Source: Siphlonurus alternatus
Taxonomy: Eukaryota > Arthropoda > Insecta > Ephemeroptera > Siphlonuridae
NCBI GenBank assembly: GCA_949825025.1
Contig: OX463784.1
Location: 1,947,168-2,011,167 of the forward strand
Length of the DNA: 64,000 nucleotides
Direction: 5' to 3'
The notes beneath the pieces were generated by a model, which was not told where the DNA came from, ran no database searches, and worked only from the letters and a program-made list of their open reading frames with translations. Each line of letters opens with the position of its first letter. The stretch's first letter is position 1. This document shows positions 1 to 10,577 of the stretch, in pieces. The position numbers and the translations under genes were made by a program.

Positions 1-13
1 GCTTGTTGTTGCA

Positions 14-58
14 GGAGGTAAAGACATCGAGGAACGAGTTCTCGTGCAGCCAATCAAG
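14..58 (+). CDS. Candidate short internal exon, gene unrecognised
   Basis: A pyrimidine-rich tract ending in AG (ttgttgttgcag) precedes, and a GT donor (AAG|gtactc) follows, a 45-nt stretch. Read with two leading bases it gives GKDIEERVLVQPIK with no stop. The charge pattern and hydrophobic alternation look coding. The D-x-x-E-R-x-L-V-x-P spacing loosely recalls the strand before the thioester region of alpha-2-macroglobulin/complement proteins, but 14 residues cannot establish that. The gene would start outside the window. Splice borders are seen directly; the family hint is inference only. Confidence 0.35.
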
Positions 59-124
59 GTACTCTCCTCACCTTGGGAATTTCCCTCGCAATTAAATCTC
101 GTTACGATTTTAAATATTAATATT

Positions 125-257
125 CAGGAGCGGATCCGAAAAAAAAATCGGGGGGGGGGGAAGCCTTTACAAAGCTTGGATTTGGGGAAATGCCTATGTT
201 ACCCATGTTAAGTCCGAAATTTCAGAGTGCCCCCCCCCCCCCCTGGATTCGCGCTTG
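125..257. mobile_element. hAT-like MITE, family with CAGGNGCGGATCC ends
   Basis: A short element with imperfect inverted ends (CAGGAGCGGATCC at left, GGATTCGCGCTTG at right), a G-run just inside the left end and a C-run just inside the right end. A better-preserved relative lies at 15644-15843 with CAGGTGCGGATCCAG / CTGGATCCGCGCCTG ends. CAGG starts and the small size suggest a non-autonomous hAT derivative. No coding capacity. Confidence 0.6.
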
Positions 258-588
258 TCAGTATGTAAAAATAAATGCTCTTAGTATAAGAAATATCTCA
301 GGAAGGTGAATTTGTATAATACGGAAGTTATACAGATTCCATTTAATTATTTTTATCAAATTAAAGATGCCATGCATTCATGAGAAGTTTTGTTGTACTT
401 TGACTTTTTCAACACCTTGTTCGTATCTTAAACATTGAAATGATATCAGATCTGTTTTTATGTTTTCGACATCACATTTTTTACTAAAATTATTTTCAAA
501 ATGGTATTTATGTCATTACAATTTAATATTTACTACATAAAATTTTCCTAAATTCGGACTCGTCAGCAATCGGACTCGCTGTCTGCAG

Positions 589-692
589 TGGACACACCCG
601 CTGTCAAGACGAAGTAACTCCCCCCATGTATGTGACACCACGAGGTGCGCTCCGTGGTCGCTAGCCTCCATGACTCAGCATGTCCTCACCAG
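589..692 (+). CDS. Weak candidate exon downstream of 14-58
   Basis: Acceptor gtctgcag precedes and donor ccag|gtaggg follows 104 nt. Read in phase 0, the phase in which the 14-58 candidate ends, it is open throughout (begins WTHPLSRRSN). It contains no motif I recognise, and a short open run between AG and GT is expected by chance fairly often. In another phase it stops after eight codons, so it could equally be a 3'-terminal exon or nothing. Confidence 0.15.
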
Positions 693-1107
693 GTAGGGAT
701 AGTTATGTATAGTCTGTCCGGGATAGGTTGATCTGACGTCACGATCTTTTGTCCTCCAATACGATCCTAATGGGAGGGTCACGTGACTTAATATAATGTT
801 CAATGGAAAAAATTTGCTTCAATATCGTTCAGAAGATCAAGTGTTTTTATCACCCACATCCTTAAATCAAAATTCTCAGGAGGGGGGGGGGGGGAATTAA
901 ATGGACAGATTGTTGTACTATATATTTAAATGGAGAACCTTCTTGAGCTATGTAAAATATATTTTGTATTTTTTCTAATTTTCAAACATCCTTATATAAA
1001 GCTAATTCAAAAGGACTTATTGACTTCTGTTACATTTAAAAACCCTTGAATTTGCAAGCAAAACGCTGGGGCGTCATGACGTCATATAAACGAACAATAA
1101 CACAATA

Positions 1108-1332
1108 AAGGCGGATTCAGGTGGCGACAACGGCGATCGATGCGACTTAATTTTGTCACACAAGCTGTGAAATCCTATGCGGAAGCAAATTTGCCATTGT
1201 GGCGGCGAATATCACGTTAAATTACGAGGCTTTTTTTTTTAATTGCCAAATATGGCCTCCAATGGATGTTGCAGCAAATGCGCATTCTTCGCTTCGCGTC
1301 GCAGGCTAGAAATCGCCATGTGAATCTGCCTT
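1108..1332. mobile_element. MITE of the GGCGGATTC / AACGGCGATG family, copy 1
   Basis: About 225 bp with terminal inverted repeats (aaggcggattcaggtggcg at left, its near complement ending in tctgcctt at right) and an internal ATTGCCAAATATGGCC motif. It abuts a second copy at 1333, the two sharing a TTAA at the junction. Relatives occur at 37370 and 38776 and in their copy C equivalents, where the centre reads ATCGCCAAATATAGCCGC or ggcggccatatttggcgat. TTAA target duplication suggests piggyBac- or Kolobok-type mobilisation (inference). Confidence 0.65.
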
Positions 1333-1541
1333 AAAGGTGGATTTTCATGAGCGGCAACGGCGATGACGGGCGATGTGACGCGATTTTGACGTAAAAGCTG
1401 CAAAATTCTATGCGGCGAGCGAATTCTCCAAATATTTCGTTAATTGCAATGCTCTTTTACTTTTAATCGCCAAATATGGCCGCCGATGGCAGTAAGTGCA
1501 CATTATTCTTTTCTGAAAATCGCTCATGTAAACCCACCTTA
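1333..1541. mobile_element. MITE of the GGCGGATTC family, copy 2, head-to-tail with copy 1
   Basis: Begins aaggtggattttcatgagcg just after TTAA and ends aacccacc followed by TTAA. It shares the internal gcaacggcgatg..cgcgattttgacgtaaaagctg and ATCGCCAAATATGGCCGCC motifs with the other members. Non-coding. Confidence 0.65.
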
Positions 1542-1588
1542 ACGCTTTTTCCTCCCCTACTCGCTACATTATAACTTGCATGGTAAAT

Positions 1589-1960
1589 ACTAGGGGGGTT
1601 ATTCAAAAAGTTCACGGACTAGCATTTTAACGGGCACCACTACATGTAAAATTTAATTTCTATGTTCACCACGAGTATTTCAAATTTCAAGTATTCAGCT
1701 CTGCTTTTTTTCCAGTTCGATTCAGGAAAGTCCTCAAATAGTAAGAAAATATGCATTGGCGAAGGTCTCATGGTGTTCTTCGTCGGTAAATCTCGTACCA
1801 CCAAGTTAATCCATATTCTTATTTAAAATAGCGAAGAGATAATAGTCTGAGGGTGCCAGGTCAGGTGAATAGGGTGGATGGGGAAGCATTTTTCAACCTA
1901 TAATTCCTCGATTTTTTTAGTTGTCACCTTGCAGGTGTGGAGTCTTGTATTGTCATGATG
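1589..1960 (-). pseudogene. Mariner-family transposase remnant (C-terminal catalytic part)
   Basis: Minus-strand translation gives HHDNTRLHTC (the HDN block with the second catalytic Asp) and, one frameshift later, HPPYSPDLAPSDYYLF, the hallmark of the mariner DDE/D catalytic domain. TGA, TAG and TAA codons interrupt the frame, so it is dead. Past the 3' end of the frame lies ggttattcaaaaagttcacg, which resembles a mariner terminal inverted repeat next to a TA. The N-terminal DNA-binding part and first catalytic Asp are missing; homology is lost near 2000. Confidence 0.85.
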
Positions 1961-2241
1961 AAAGATTATTTTCTTCTTGTTTTCACCTGACATTGATTGT
2001 CACATAAAAAAAATAATTAAAAAAAAAAAAATAATAATAATAGTTCTGGAGCTGGAGACTTGAAATTTGAAATGTGAACATGTGAAATGCACGTGGCATG
2101 GTTAACATAAAAATTAAATTGTACATGTAGTGTTCCCCCACAGCCCTCTGGGGTCCCCAGAAGGCTGTGGTTCCCCTTATACGCTAGGCTGCGAAAGTTT
2201 TGAATGACCTTCGTACTTACATAACTAAAAGAAGAATCAGG

Positions 2242-2419
<178 letters not shown>

Positions 2420-2519
2420 TTTTTGTGTTATTAGCATAAATTATGAAAAAAAAGTTGTTCCATTATTATTTTATAGAAGCTTTTTTTTTCTCTGTATATA
2501 GTTTCCAATTACAGATACA

Positions 2520-2696
2520 TAGGGGGGACATTCACAAAGCACTTTAACCCCCACTTTGGCCTCTATTTTCGATTTTTATCCCTGGTGCTAAACCAGGGGC
2601 TAACCATGTTAAGCTCCTAGTTTAGCACCATGTATAGCACCAGGGATAAAAATCGAGGCCAAAGTGGGGGTTAAAATGCTTTGTGAATGCCCTCCA
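2520..2696. mobile_element. Fold-back MITE, GGGGGCATTCACAAAGC family
   Basis: About 177 bp, almost entirely self-complementary: arms read gggacattcacaaagcac and its complement, then aacccccactttggcctc and its complement. The loop contains a second palindrome around gctaaaccaggggc. Equivalent copies lie at 27814 and 56975, and a diverged one at 41533. Short, palindromic and non-coding. Confidence 0.8.
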
Positions 2697-2827
2697 TACT
2701 TTCTCAAAGTAAATAATTTAAATAAATAAGAGCTTCACATCGAATACCCGTATTCATTTCCAAACTCTGTAACGGACCTATTTGTTTTAAAAATTGCAGT
2801 AACATGGACAACCTGCATGACAAACTT

Positions 2828-3120
2828 TTATTACAAAATTGAATAGAGGGTTCCAAATTATGCTACTCTGAATTAATTGTTTCAGATTTTTTTGAGTCCC
2901 AGAAGTATTTTTAAATAATTATTATTGAAAGTGCGGCCACGCCCCTGAAGGCGTCAATAGGCGTCTTGTCCCTATCCTTTTTATTAAGAGATCAGGGATT
3001 TTACCTTAACTTTCAGAACTTTCAATTATTATTAAAAAATAATTCCGGGACTCAAAAAAATCTGGAAAAAATCAGAGTAGCATAATTTGGTACCTTCTAT
3101 TCATATCTGCAATAAAAAAT
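2828..3120. mobile_element. Fold-back MITE, GATAGAGGGT/ATGCTACTCTGA family
   Basis: Arms carry gaatagagggttccaaa, attatgctactctga and ttcagatttttttgagtccc with complements at the right. The centre holds ggcgtcaataggcgtc and a ccttttta..aag palindrome. It is the most numerous family in the window (ten full copies plus a half copy at 8005). Confidence 0.8.
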
Positions 3121-3474
3121 TTTCATGTAAGTAGTCCATTGCATCTTAATTTTTGTAGGAACGATTTTAAATCCTTAAGCAACTTCAGTACTTAAGTAAG
3201 TAAAAGTTCGTACACAAGTTTTAAAAAATTGAAAAATATAAACGTACTTGAAGTCCTCTTTACATAAATGCAGTACGCAAATTATAATCCATATAAAAAT
3301 GATGACACTGTTTTTGATATTGTTTCATAATTATTAAAGAACACTTCATATATCATGCCACCACATCAGTTTTTCAGTTTAAATGCTGAAAAAGTTGTCT
3401 TACCTCAAAGCGATGAGATGATAATGATATCATGCAAATTTCTTGTATGGATATTATTACCTGCATATTTTGTA

Positions 3475-3760
3475 TTATTGCAGAATTGAATGAAAGGTAC
3501 CAAATTATACTCTGAAATGTTTTAATTTTTTTTTAAGTCCTGTAACTATTTTTAAGTAATGTTGAAAGTCCTGTAAGTTAATTTGGCACACCTGAATCTT
3601 TAACAAATAAGATAGGACCGAACCGCCTATTGATATCTCCATGGGGCCGCACTTTCAATAATTATTTAAAAATAGTTCTGTGACTGAAAAAGATCTGAAA
3701 AAATTCAGAGTAGCATAATTTGGTACCATCTTTGTAGTAAAAAAATTAATTCATGCTGGG
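3475..3760. mobile_element. Fold-back MITE, GATAGAGGGT family (diverged)
   Basis: Begins attgcagaattgaatgaaag and ends with the complementary gtaccatctttgtagtaaa. It keeps gaaagtgcgg-like, ataggaccg and tcagagtagcataatttgg blocks. Non-coding. Confidence 0.75.
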
Positions 3761-4254
3761 GGTTGTCCACTATTAATTATAATACTACAATTATGTCAAT
3801 GTGTATTTATCATTAGAGACAACATAGCTATTTCTGACATGTTTTTGGATGATCACACTGCGTATGAGCCACCCATATTATAAATATATTCCTTAACCTA
3901 AAATATATAAACAGTTATTTTAATGTATATTTATATGATTATTTTGCTGTAAAGTTTGAAGCGGGCTGCTTTTGTTGTTAACCTTTGTTGTCTGTATGTT
4001 GCAGGAAGACTGCAGCCGTGATCGAGGGGTGACGACAAGAATTATTTTCTTAGTATTTTCTGTACGCATTTTGTAAAAAAAAAAAATTGACCTAGAGGTC
4101 ATTCGTGGTGCAGCAACTAATATAAAGTTGCTGTGGTGTTTGTTTTATTGTTTCCCAACCTTCTTATATCGTTGAAAAAGAAACAAAAAGTACTTTAATA
4201 CGTTAGAAAAATGCCATACATACGTTTTAAAATAGTGTTTTATAGTCATTTACA

Positions 4255-4440
4255 CTGTACTCTATATAACAGATTTTAATTTAACTCTAGACACTTCAGT
4301 AGACTAAACGGCGCCAGATATATCAGCCAATGAAAAGGCTAAAATGACAGGTGGCCACCTTTTCATTAGCTGATGTATCTCTGCGCCGTCTAGTCTATTG
4401 AACTGTCTAGAGGTAATTAAACCAAGATCTGTTATACTGT
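4255..4440. mobile_element. Small fold-back element (TCTAGACACTTCAGTAGAC)
   Basis: Arms acagattttaatttaactct and taattaaaccaagatctgt flank tctagacacttcagtagac and its complement. The hairpin centre contains ccaatgaaaaggct..ccttttcattagctg. Copies lie at 26056 and 55225 on the other strand. Confidence 0.7.
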
Positions 4441-5035
4441 ATAGCTACAGGGCCGTCCCATGCGCACGATGCATACGTTTAATTTTTTCTGCTCTATTAT
4501 AGAGTTTCCCGTAAATTAATAGCCACGGCTTAGAAAAGCTGCGCAGAAACGAGTTTTAAATGTTAGTAGTCTACTGCGCATGGCTCTGCAAAGTGTGCAT
4601 GATAAAAAAGCTTGAATCAAAATGAAGCTGCGCAAACGCTAGGTGACTAATCTGCGCACAGCCAATAGCAACTTTGTATGCTTTATGAACAAAGATACGA
4701 ACTTCTACCCCAGATTGCTTGCGAATTGCAGTGTTTAAAAATTTTGATAAGGTAGAGATAATATGGATCAGCTGGCCCAATGCTAAAAAAATCCCATTCA
4801 TAAAAATTATGAAAAAAATTTAAAATGTTCTCCTCTACATCCCCTATCAGTAGGTAAAATATCAGGTATACAAAAACGAGCTAGTTTTCGAGTTATTAAT
4901 TTTTAAAGTTGACTAATTTAACATGGAGAAACGGAACTTCCATGTTAAATTAGTCAACTTTAAAAATTAATAACTCAAAAACCAGCTCGTTTTTGTATAC
5001 CTGATATTTTACCCACTGATAAGGGTATCCGGAGA

Positions 5036-5258
5036 ACTCGGAGCGGGGGCAACTGGGAGCCGGACGGCTCGGAGCCAAACGTGTTTGCTAGGACAACTCG
5101 GAGCGCGGACAACTCGGAGCGCGGACAACTCGGAGCACGGACAACTCGGAGCGCGGACATCCTGGAGCCATGGCAGGACAACTCGGAGCGCGGACAACTC
5201 GGAGCACGGACAACTCGGAGCCATGGCAGGACAACTCGGAGCGCGGACAACTCGGAGC
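5036..5258. repeat. 16-bp minisatellite, GGACAACTCGGAGCGC, left arm
   Basis: Tandem 16-bp units with gcgc/gcac variants, interrupted by a higher-order variant catggcaggacaactc. Because 16 bp x 3 = 48 bp, every frame is open on both strands and repeats every 16 codons. Those open frames are not evidence for a protein. Confidence 0.95.
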
Positions 5259-5701
5259 AACGTATAATATACATATTCGGATCAATTTCAGCTATTTTCA
5301 TCATAATGTCATTATCAATATTTCTCTGCATTCTTATATGCACATCAAGTTTCATATTATATTCTATAGCAACCATTTATAATTTATTATTATTATTATA
5401 TTATTTATATTATGCTTATAATGCGGATTGATAAAATGTTCAATCAGATAGGTGTCGTTTCCTTACCTGCCGGCCAAATATTAATATTTGAAATTAATAT
5501 TTAATTTCAAATATTAGATACACAAGGAACTTTAAAACGACGAATGAGGTGGATAATTAAGTGGATAAATTAAGTAGAAAAATATAATTATAAATGGTTG
5601 CTATAGAATATTTTATGTGCATATAAGAATGCAGAGAAATATTGATAATGGCATTATGATGAAAATAGCTGAAATTGATCCGAATATGTATATTATACGT
5701 T

Positions 5702-5946
5702 GCTCCGAGTTGTCCGCGCTCCGAGTTGTCCGCGCTCCGAGTTGTCCTGCCATGGCTCCGAGTTGTCCGTGCTCCGAGTTGTCCGCGCTCCGAGTTGTCC
5801 TGCCATGGCTCCAGGATGTCCGCGCTCCGAGTTGTCCGTGCTCCGAGTTGTCCGCGCTCCGAGTTGTCCGCGCTCCGAGTTGTCCTAGCAAACACGTTTG
5901 GCTCCGAGCCGTCCGGCTCCCAGTTGCCCCCGCTCCGAGTTGTCCG
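5702..5946. repeat. 16-bp minisatellite, inverted array, right arm
   Basis: Reverse complement of the 5036-5258 array, with the same flanking ggctcggagccaaacgtg block and the same ccatggct interruptions, but differing in unit number and variant order. The two arrays have therefore drifted since the fold-back formed. Confidence 0.95.
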
Positions 5947-6429
5947 GGAATCACTGATAAGGTATGTTAAGGAGAACATTATAATTTTTTTTCATAATTT
6001 TTATGAATGGGATTTTTTTAGCATTGGGCCAGCTGATCCATATTATCTCTACCTTAATACGTTACTGCAACCGGTTTGGCTTGTAGTATTGCAAATAAAT
6101 ATCAAATTTGAGATGAGATAAAAAGCAACGTTCTCGCTAATGTTGAACAAAAACTCTGCTCCGGTAGGGGCCCCTCGTGCAGCAAAACAGCTGTTTTGAG
6201 CTCACTACGTGACGTCACCTTGGGTTTTTTTGGCCAAAATGCGCAGATCAGTTCAAATTCGTAGGGCTGATGGACCTATCTATTATAGTTGTATCATGGT
6301 ATAGCTATTTATATTTACATTTTATTACTTAAAGTGTATTTAGAGAGAAATTTTCAATAGTACTATATTATTTTGCATTTAAAAAAAAATAGTATTAATT
6401 TCGATATAAAAATTTATAACTGATAATTT

Positions 6430-6610
6430 GAAACTTTGAAGGGGGGGGGGGCGGCAGAAAGTATATATATATATTTAATTTTTTTTTTTTACATATATAT
6501 CTGATATTGTTGGGGTGTACACCCCCTTAAATCAGTAGCTAAAATATCAAGTATACAAATTCGAGATTGTTTTTGAATTATTAATTTTTAAAGCTGGCTA
6601 CTTTTTAACA
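6430..6610. repeat. Part of copy A: G-run, TA tract and TAGCTAAAATATCA motif
   Basis: Contains a G12 run, a short TA tract, a T-run and ggggtgtacacccc, a 14-bp perfect palindrome. It is followed by atcagtagctaaaatatca, which also occurs in the fold-backs at 4834 and 10838. Counterparts occur inverted at 25740-25910 and 54920-55085. No coding seen. Confidence 0.6.
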
Positions 6611-6779
6611 AGGGAGTTTGATTTCATTTTCGTCATTTCTGTGAAAATATTGACATCGGGTAAAGATTAAGCTCATCAAAATACGAGGCAGTCAGAGTAG
6701 AAGACGGTATTTTACCGCCGCCCGCTGCGCATGCGCAGTAGGTATTTTTCTTCAAATTCGCGCTAGTTTTTATGAATAT

Positions 6780-7222
6780 GTTTTGAAGCGGCTTGGAGTG
6801 CCTTGGAGTTTTATAATTTATAATAATCAAGAGCTTTTATGTAGCTAGCTCTCTATAGCTGAGTCAATTCAATTCGTTTCTTCAATCAACTGGCTGTACA
6901 GGTACAACATAGATTACGTGGATTGCATCGACAATCAAAATATAATATCTTCATTATTTTTCATTATGACAAAATTTATTCTAATTATCAAATATGTATA
7001 TCCTCTAGCTTCGATCATTTACGTTATACGTGTACGTTATATTATATTACATGTATCGAAGTGCGCATGGCTTCCTGATCGTAAACTTTCTATATGCAGA
7101 AAAAAAATTGGAAGTGGCTATATACTATATTTATACACCACGCGCGTAGCTCGGTAACGTACCCCGGCGGCCCTTAAGACATTTCGCACTTTTAACAATT
7201 TTTTTCTGCCATGTTTAGGGGG
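6780..7222 (+). repeat. Dispersed segment S (TAGCTAGCTCTCTATAG), instance 1
   Basis: The segment running from about tataataatcaagagctttt through cgatcatttacgttatacg to ttctgccatgtttagg occurs four times: here (+), 24498-24840 (-), 48404-48812 (+) and 53690-54020 (-). The second instance inside copy C lies outside the A/B-type block, so S moves or recombines independently. No gene found in it. Confidence 0.8.
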
Positions 7223-8220
7223 GAAGTGGCTCAACCACAAAATTGACAGAACTTAAAAAAAACAAAAATAAAAATATAAATTGATGCTATCCAAAATAGC
7301 CCTAACTCAAAATATATATGAAATATTTAAGCAAAAATTCACATAAGTTAAAATGTACGCAAGTACAAATTCTCTTAACTCAAAATTTTCTTATCCTCAA
7401 ATGCAAGTATAAATTGTCTAACCGCGGTATATCGCCAATACTGATATATCGATACTGGGACTTCCAATATATTGGTAATCTATTTCCTAGAAAATTGAAT
7501 TACTTTTAAGCGTTCAACATAGGTGGATCTACTTGTTTATTAAACAAATTCTAGCTTCAAAGGTAATTTGAAGAGGGCGTTGAGTTCACAATCCAAGATG
7601 TTTTGCCAAGTATTTGCGACTTATTTAAAAGTCAAATTTATTGAAAAGTGTTAAATACTTGATTATTTTTATTTTGCGACATTTAACATCAATATTAAAA
7701 TTATTCAAGTGAAATTATATGTTTCGTTTCAATTTTCTATTGTTTTTATTTCACACCCACGATTTTTTATGAAGAAATTCACAAAACAAATATTCTTGCC
7801 TCTCTAATATTCGCTTCAATATAAAATGCAGAGCGAAAGTTGCAATTACTTGAACTTCAATTTTTTGCTCATATAAAATATTGAAGAAAGAAAAATTTAA
7901 TGCACATGATATTACATAGTTAACAGTATACGGTATAATTAAACATTGCTTTACTTCATTTTTTAAATTACAATATATATTAATGGAGTATCGACCTAAA
8001 TTTGTTTTACTGCAGAAATGGATAGAGAGTGAAAATTTATTTTTACCCTGAATTTTTTCAGATTTGTTAGATACTTAGATTTGATACTTAAAATACTTAT
8101 ACAAATTACAATATATACGAGTATAATTTAATGTTCAATTTGCATAGTTCACGGACTTCAGCACAGTATACTTAACAGAACCATACAAATTTATTAAATT
8201 TAAAAATTCTTTTTCTTTCC
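7223..8220. other. AT-rich intergenic stretch
   Basis: No gene or intact element recognised. A half copy of the GATAGAGGGT fold-back family lies near 8005-8075 (actgcagaaatggatagag), preceded by taatggagtatcgacct, the outer end of that family. Confidence 0.5.
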
Positions 8221-8221
8221 T

Positions 8222-8306
<85 letters not shown>
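8222..8306. repeat. (TA)n microsatellite
   Basis: About 85 bp of pure TA. Apparent Tyr-Ile open frames across it are artefacts. Confidence 0.98.
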
Positions 8307-8309
<3 letters not shown>

Positions 8310-8686
8310 TAATTAATACTTTTGAAATTTTTGAAATTTTTATACTCCTTCATAACTATTATCATTATCATTCATAAAATGAAACAAGTGAAAGTTATAA
8401 AACTAATTATATATGGGTTTGAATATTATACCCTATATATATGTATATAATCTATTAAATCCTGTAAATGTAATCAGCTTGGCCAAATTAACATCCTGCT
8501 GATATCATTGGCTACTGACTGCTGCTTTTATTCATCTTTATATAATATGCGCCCCGCTCGAATAGGGCTGACTTGGATACAATTAATATATATAATTATT
8601 TATGTATATATATATATATATATTTATATGTGAAAAAGGTTAAAAATTTTATAACATTATTTACATTATATGCATTTTTATTTCAC

Positions 8687-8926
8687 CTTTGCCGGTGTTC
8701 GATGTATTCCTTCTGTGTGTAGTATGTTGCGATGATCACTTAGTGTTCGGGCACGTGACTAACACTTGCATGTACTACACTAGGAAGAGAGCGGTTGACT
8801 CTCGAAACGTATATAGTGATATGTGTAGTACATGCAAGTGTTAGTGACGTGCACGAACACTAAGTGACCATCGCAACATACTACACACAGAAGGATTACA
8901 TCAAACACCGGCAAAGGTAAAAGTTT
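8687..8926. repeat. Inverted repeat around a GAGAG..CTCTCGAAACG hairpin, Penelope-like fragment
   Basis: Two arms of about 100 bp (acctttgccggtgttcga; tgtagtatgttgcgatgatc; aacacttgcatgtactacac) are inverted around a 42-nt core with a GAGAG/CTCTC stem directly followed by GAAACG. A single-arm relative at 49941-50110 keeps CTGAGGA before that stem. CTGANGA + stem + GAAA is the layout of the hammerhead ribozyme core that Penelope-like retroelements carry (known of the family). An extra A between CTGAGGA and the stem makes this a degenerate match. Confidence 0.4.
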
Positions 8927-8987
8927 GAAATTGAAATAAAATTCAATATGAATATCCTTTGCACGAAAAAGTTATTTACTAATATAT

Positions 8988-10577
8988 ATGTATGTTGGTA
9001 CCCAAAGCCGAATTCTGCCCAAGGCAAAAAAAAAAAAAAAAAAAATGCTCAGAACTAGACTGGAGCATCGCGAGATATTCCAAACCCAAAATGAATTTAA
9101 ATTTTACGTTTGGGTCAAAGTACGATGCTCCAATCTAGTTCTGGTCAAATTGAAATGCACCGAAGTCAATGGAGACTTTTTCACTTCGTCTTTAGAGCAT
9201 TGAATTTCATTTGACCAGAATTATTTTGGAACATCGTGGTTTGACCCAAACTCGAAATGAGATTTTATTTTGGGCTTGGAGCAAAATGTGCCCACATCTA
9301 CTAAGTAGTTCTACTCATTCGCATTTTGCAGAGTTCACGTCACTTATACATTTATTTTATAATGTTTGATCAGCATGAGTATTTCACTTTAAAATAATGC
9401 TTAACACTTTAAATTTACTCGAGAGACGGGTTATAAGTGCGAAGCACAATAGATTTATTTCAAATGCATTTCAATTTTTTTAAGAAAGTTGAAGTAAAAC
9501 TACAAGTTTCTAACTGCACTTAAAATTTTTAATTTAATTCAAATTTCATTTAATGGAATATCGACCTCAATTTTTTTTTTATTGCAGAAATGGATAGAGC
9601 GTGCAAAGTTATGCTACCCTGATTTTTTTCAGATTCTTTAGTGCCCAGGAACTATTTTTTAAAAATTATTGAAATTCCTCTTTTTGACGTCAGGAGGCGG
9701 CAAGTCCTATCTTTTTTCTTAAGGAGCGGCGCCTCGTGACGTCATTAAAAACTTTCATTTTTTTTTTTAAATACTTCCCGGGCTCTAAAATATCTGAAAA
9801 AAATCAGGGTAGCATAACTTTGCACCCTCTATCCATTTCTGCAATAAAAGAATTGAGGTCAATACTTGGGATATTTTCACGATGGAGGAATAATTATATA
9901 TAAATAATAATAAATTATTTAGCTACCACATGAAATGGTAAAGGTAGGTTGAAAGTCAATTCCCTAGATTAGGCATATTTTTCGCTCAAATCTATTATAT
10001 GTTTTAACTCACTGTGAGCAGTATTTATTTTAATAAAAAACATGAAGGCAGTATTCAATTAGATCCTAACAATAAATAAAAAAAATGGTAGTTTTACTTA
10101 TAGACGGTTATCATCCTTTTTTTAAGTAAAAAAAAAGTACATTTTAAATAAATATTTTGCTGTGCGCACTTTTACTTCGTCTTTTTGAGTAAATGTGGTA
10201 CGCATTATTACTGACTCAAATTGATTAAATAATATATAAAATAAATAAGCAACGTGAAATCAGCAAAATGCACAGAACTAGATGTTGACAAATTTTGCTC
10301 CCAACCCGAAATAATCTCATTTCGGCATTGGGTCAAACCACGATGCTGCTCCAAACTAGTTTTGGTCAAATGAAAATGCTACAAAGCCGAAGTTAAAGTC
10401 TCCATCGGCTTCGGAGCAAATGCTCCGAAGCCGATCATTTGACCAAGACTAGTTCAGAGCAGCATCGTGGTTTGACCCAAAGACGAAATTTAAATTCATT
10501 TTGGGATGCTTCAATCTAGTTCTGCGTATTTTTTTTTGGCCTGGGTTCGAATTCGGGTTTTGGTGCCAACATAAATA
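8988..10577. mobile_element. Long fold-back element, GGCACCAAAACCCGAATTCGG family
   Basis: The ends mirror each other: atgttggtacccaaagccg at left, ttcgggttttggtgccaaca at right. Arms of about 300 bp share gcccaaggc + A-run, tgctcagaactagactggag, aaaatgaatttaaatttt, and gggtcaaaccacgatgctcc-like blocks, plus internal palindromes (cttcggagcatttgctccga-like). A GATAGAGGGT fold-back is nested inside. No transposase frame was found, so it is non-autonomous. Relatives: 18510-20422, 23508 and 52676. Confidence 0.75.
9551..9872. mobile_element. Fold-back MITE, GATAGAGGGT family, nested in 8988-10577
   Basis: One of the most complete copies. Outer ends taatggaatatcgacctc / gaggtcaatacttggga, then attgcagaaatggatagag and complement, then a gacgtcaggaggcggcaag centre with a complementary partner. 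Confidence 0.85.

Larger units (their letters stand above)
4742..6054. repeat. Large fold-back with minisatellite in both arms
   Basis: The left arm (4742-5393) and right arm (5581-6054) are inverted copies: outer ends aaggtagagataatatgg and complement, then cagctggcccaatgctaa, the minisatellite, and an inner aacgtataatatacat block. A spacer of about 190 bp separates them and holds its own attaatatttgaaattaat palindrome. The left arm additionally contains a nested fold-back (4834-5013) that the right arm lacks. No transposase seen. Confidence 0.85.
4447..6292. mobile_element. 1.85 kb insertion private to copy A
   Basis: Copies B and C read directly through this point (a taaatagctatacagta junction). 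In copy A the sequence is interrupted between two copies of gtatagcta, which act as an 8-9 bp target-site duplication. The left end starts CAGGGCCGTCCCATGCG, a hAT-like start, but the right end (ttgtatcatg) does not mirror it, so it is a truncated or composite element. It contains the large fold-back at 4742-6054. Confidence 0.7.

Noticed and set aside
778..787. GTCACGTGAC palindrome as a promoter E-box
   Set aside because: A single 10-bp palindrome with no gene start nearby is not enough.
5036..5946. CRISPR-like array
   Set aside because: Units are contiguous 16-mers without unique spacers, and the genome is eukaryotic.
4975..5970. Frames of 60-148 codons on both strands over the 16-bp arrays
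   Set aside because: A 16-bp unit without stops keeps every frame open; the protein repeats every 16 residues and mirrors across the fold-back.
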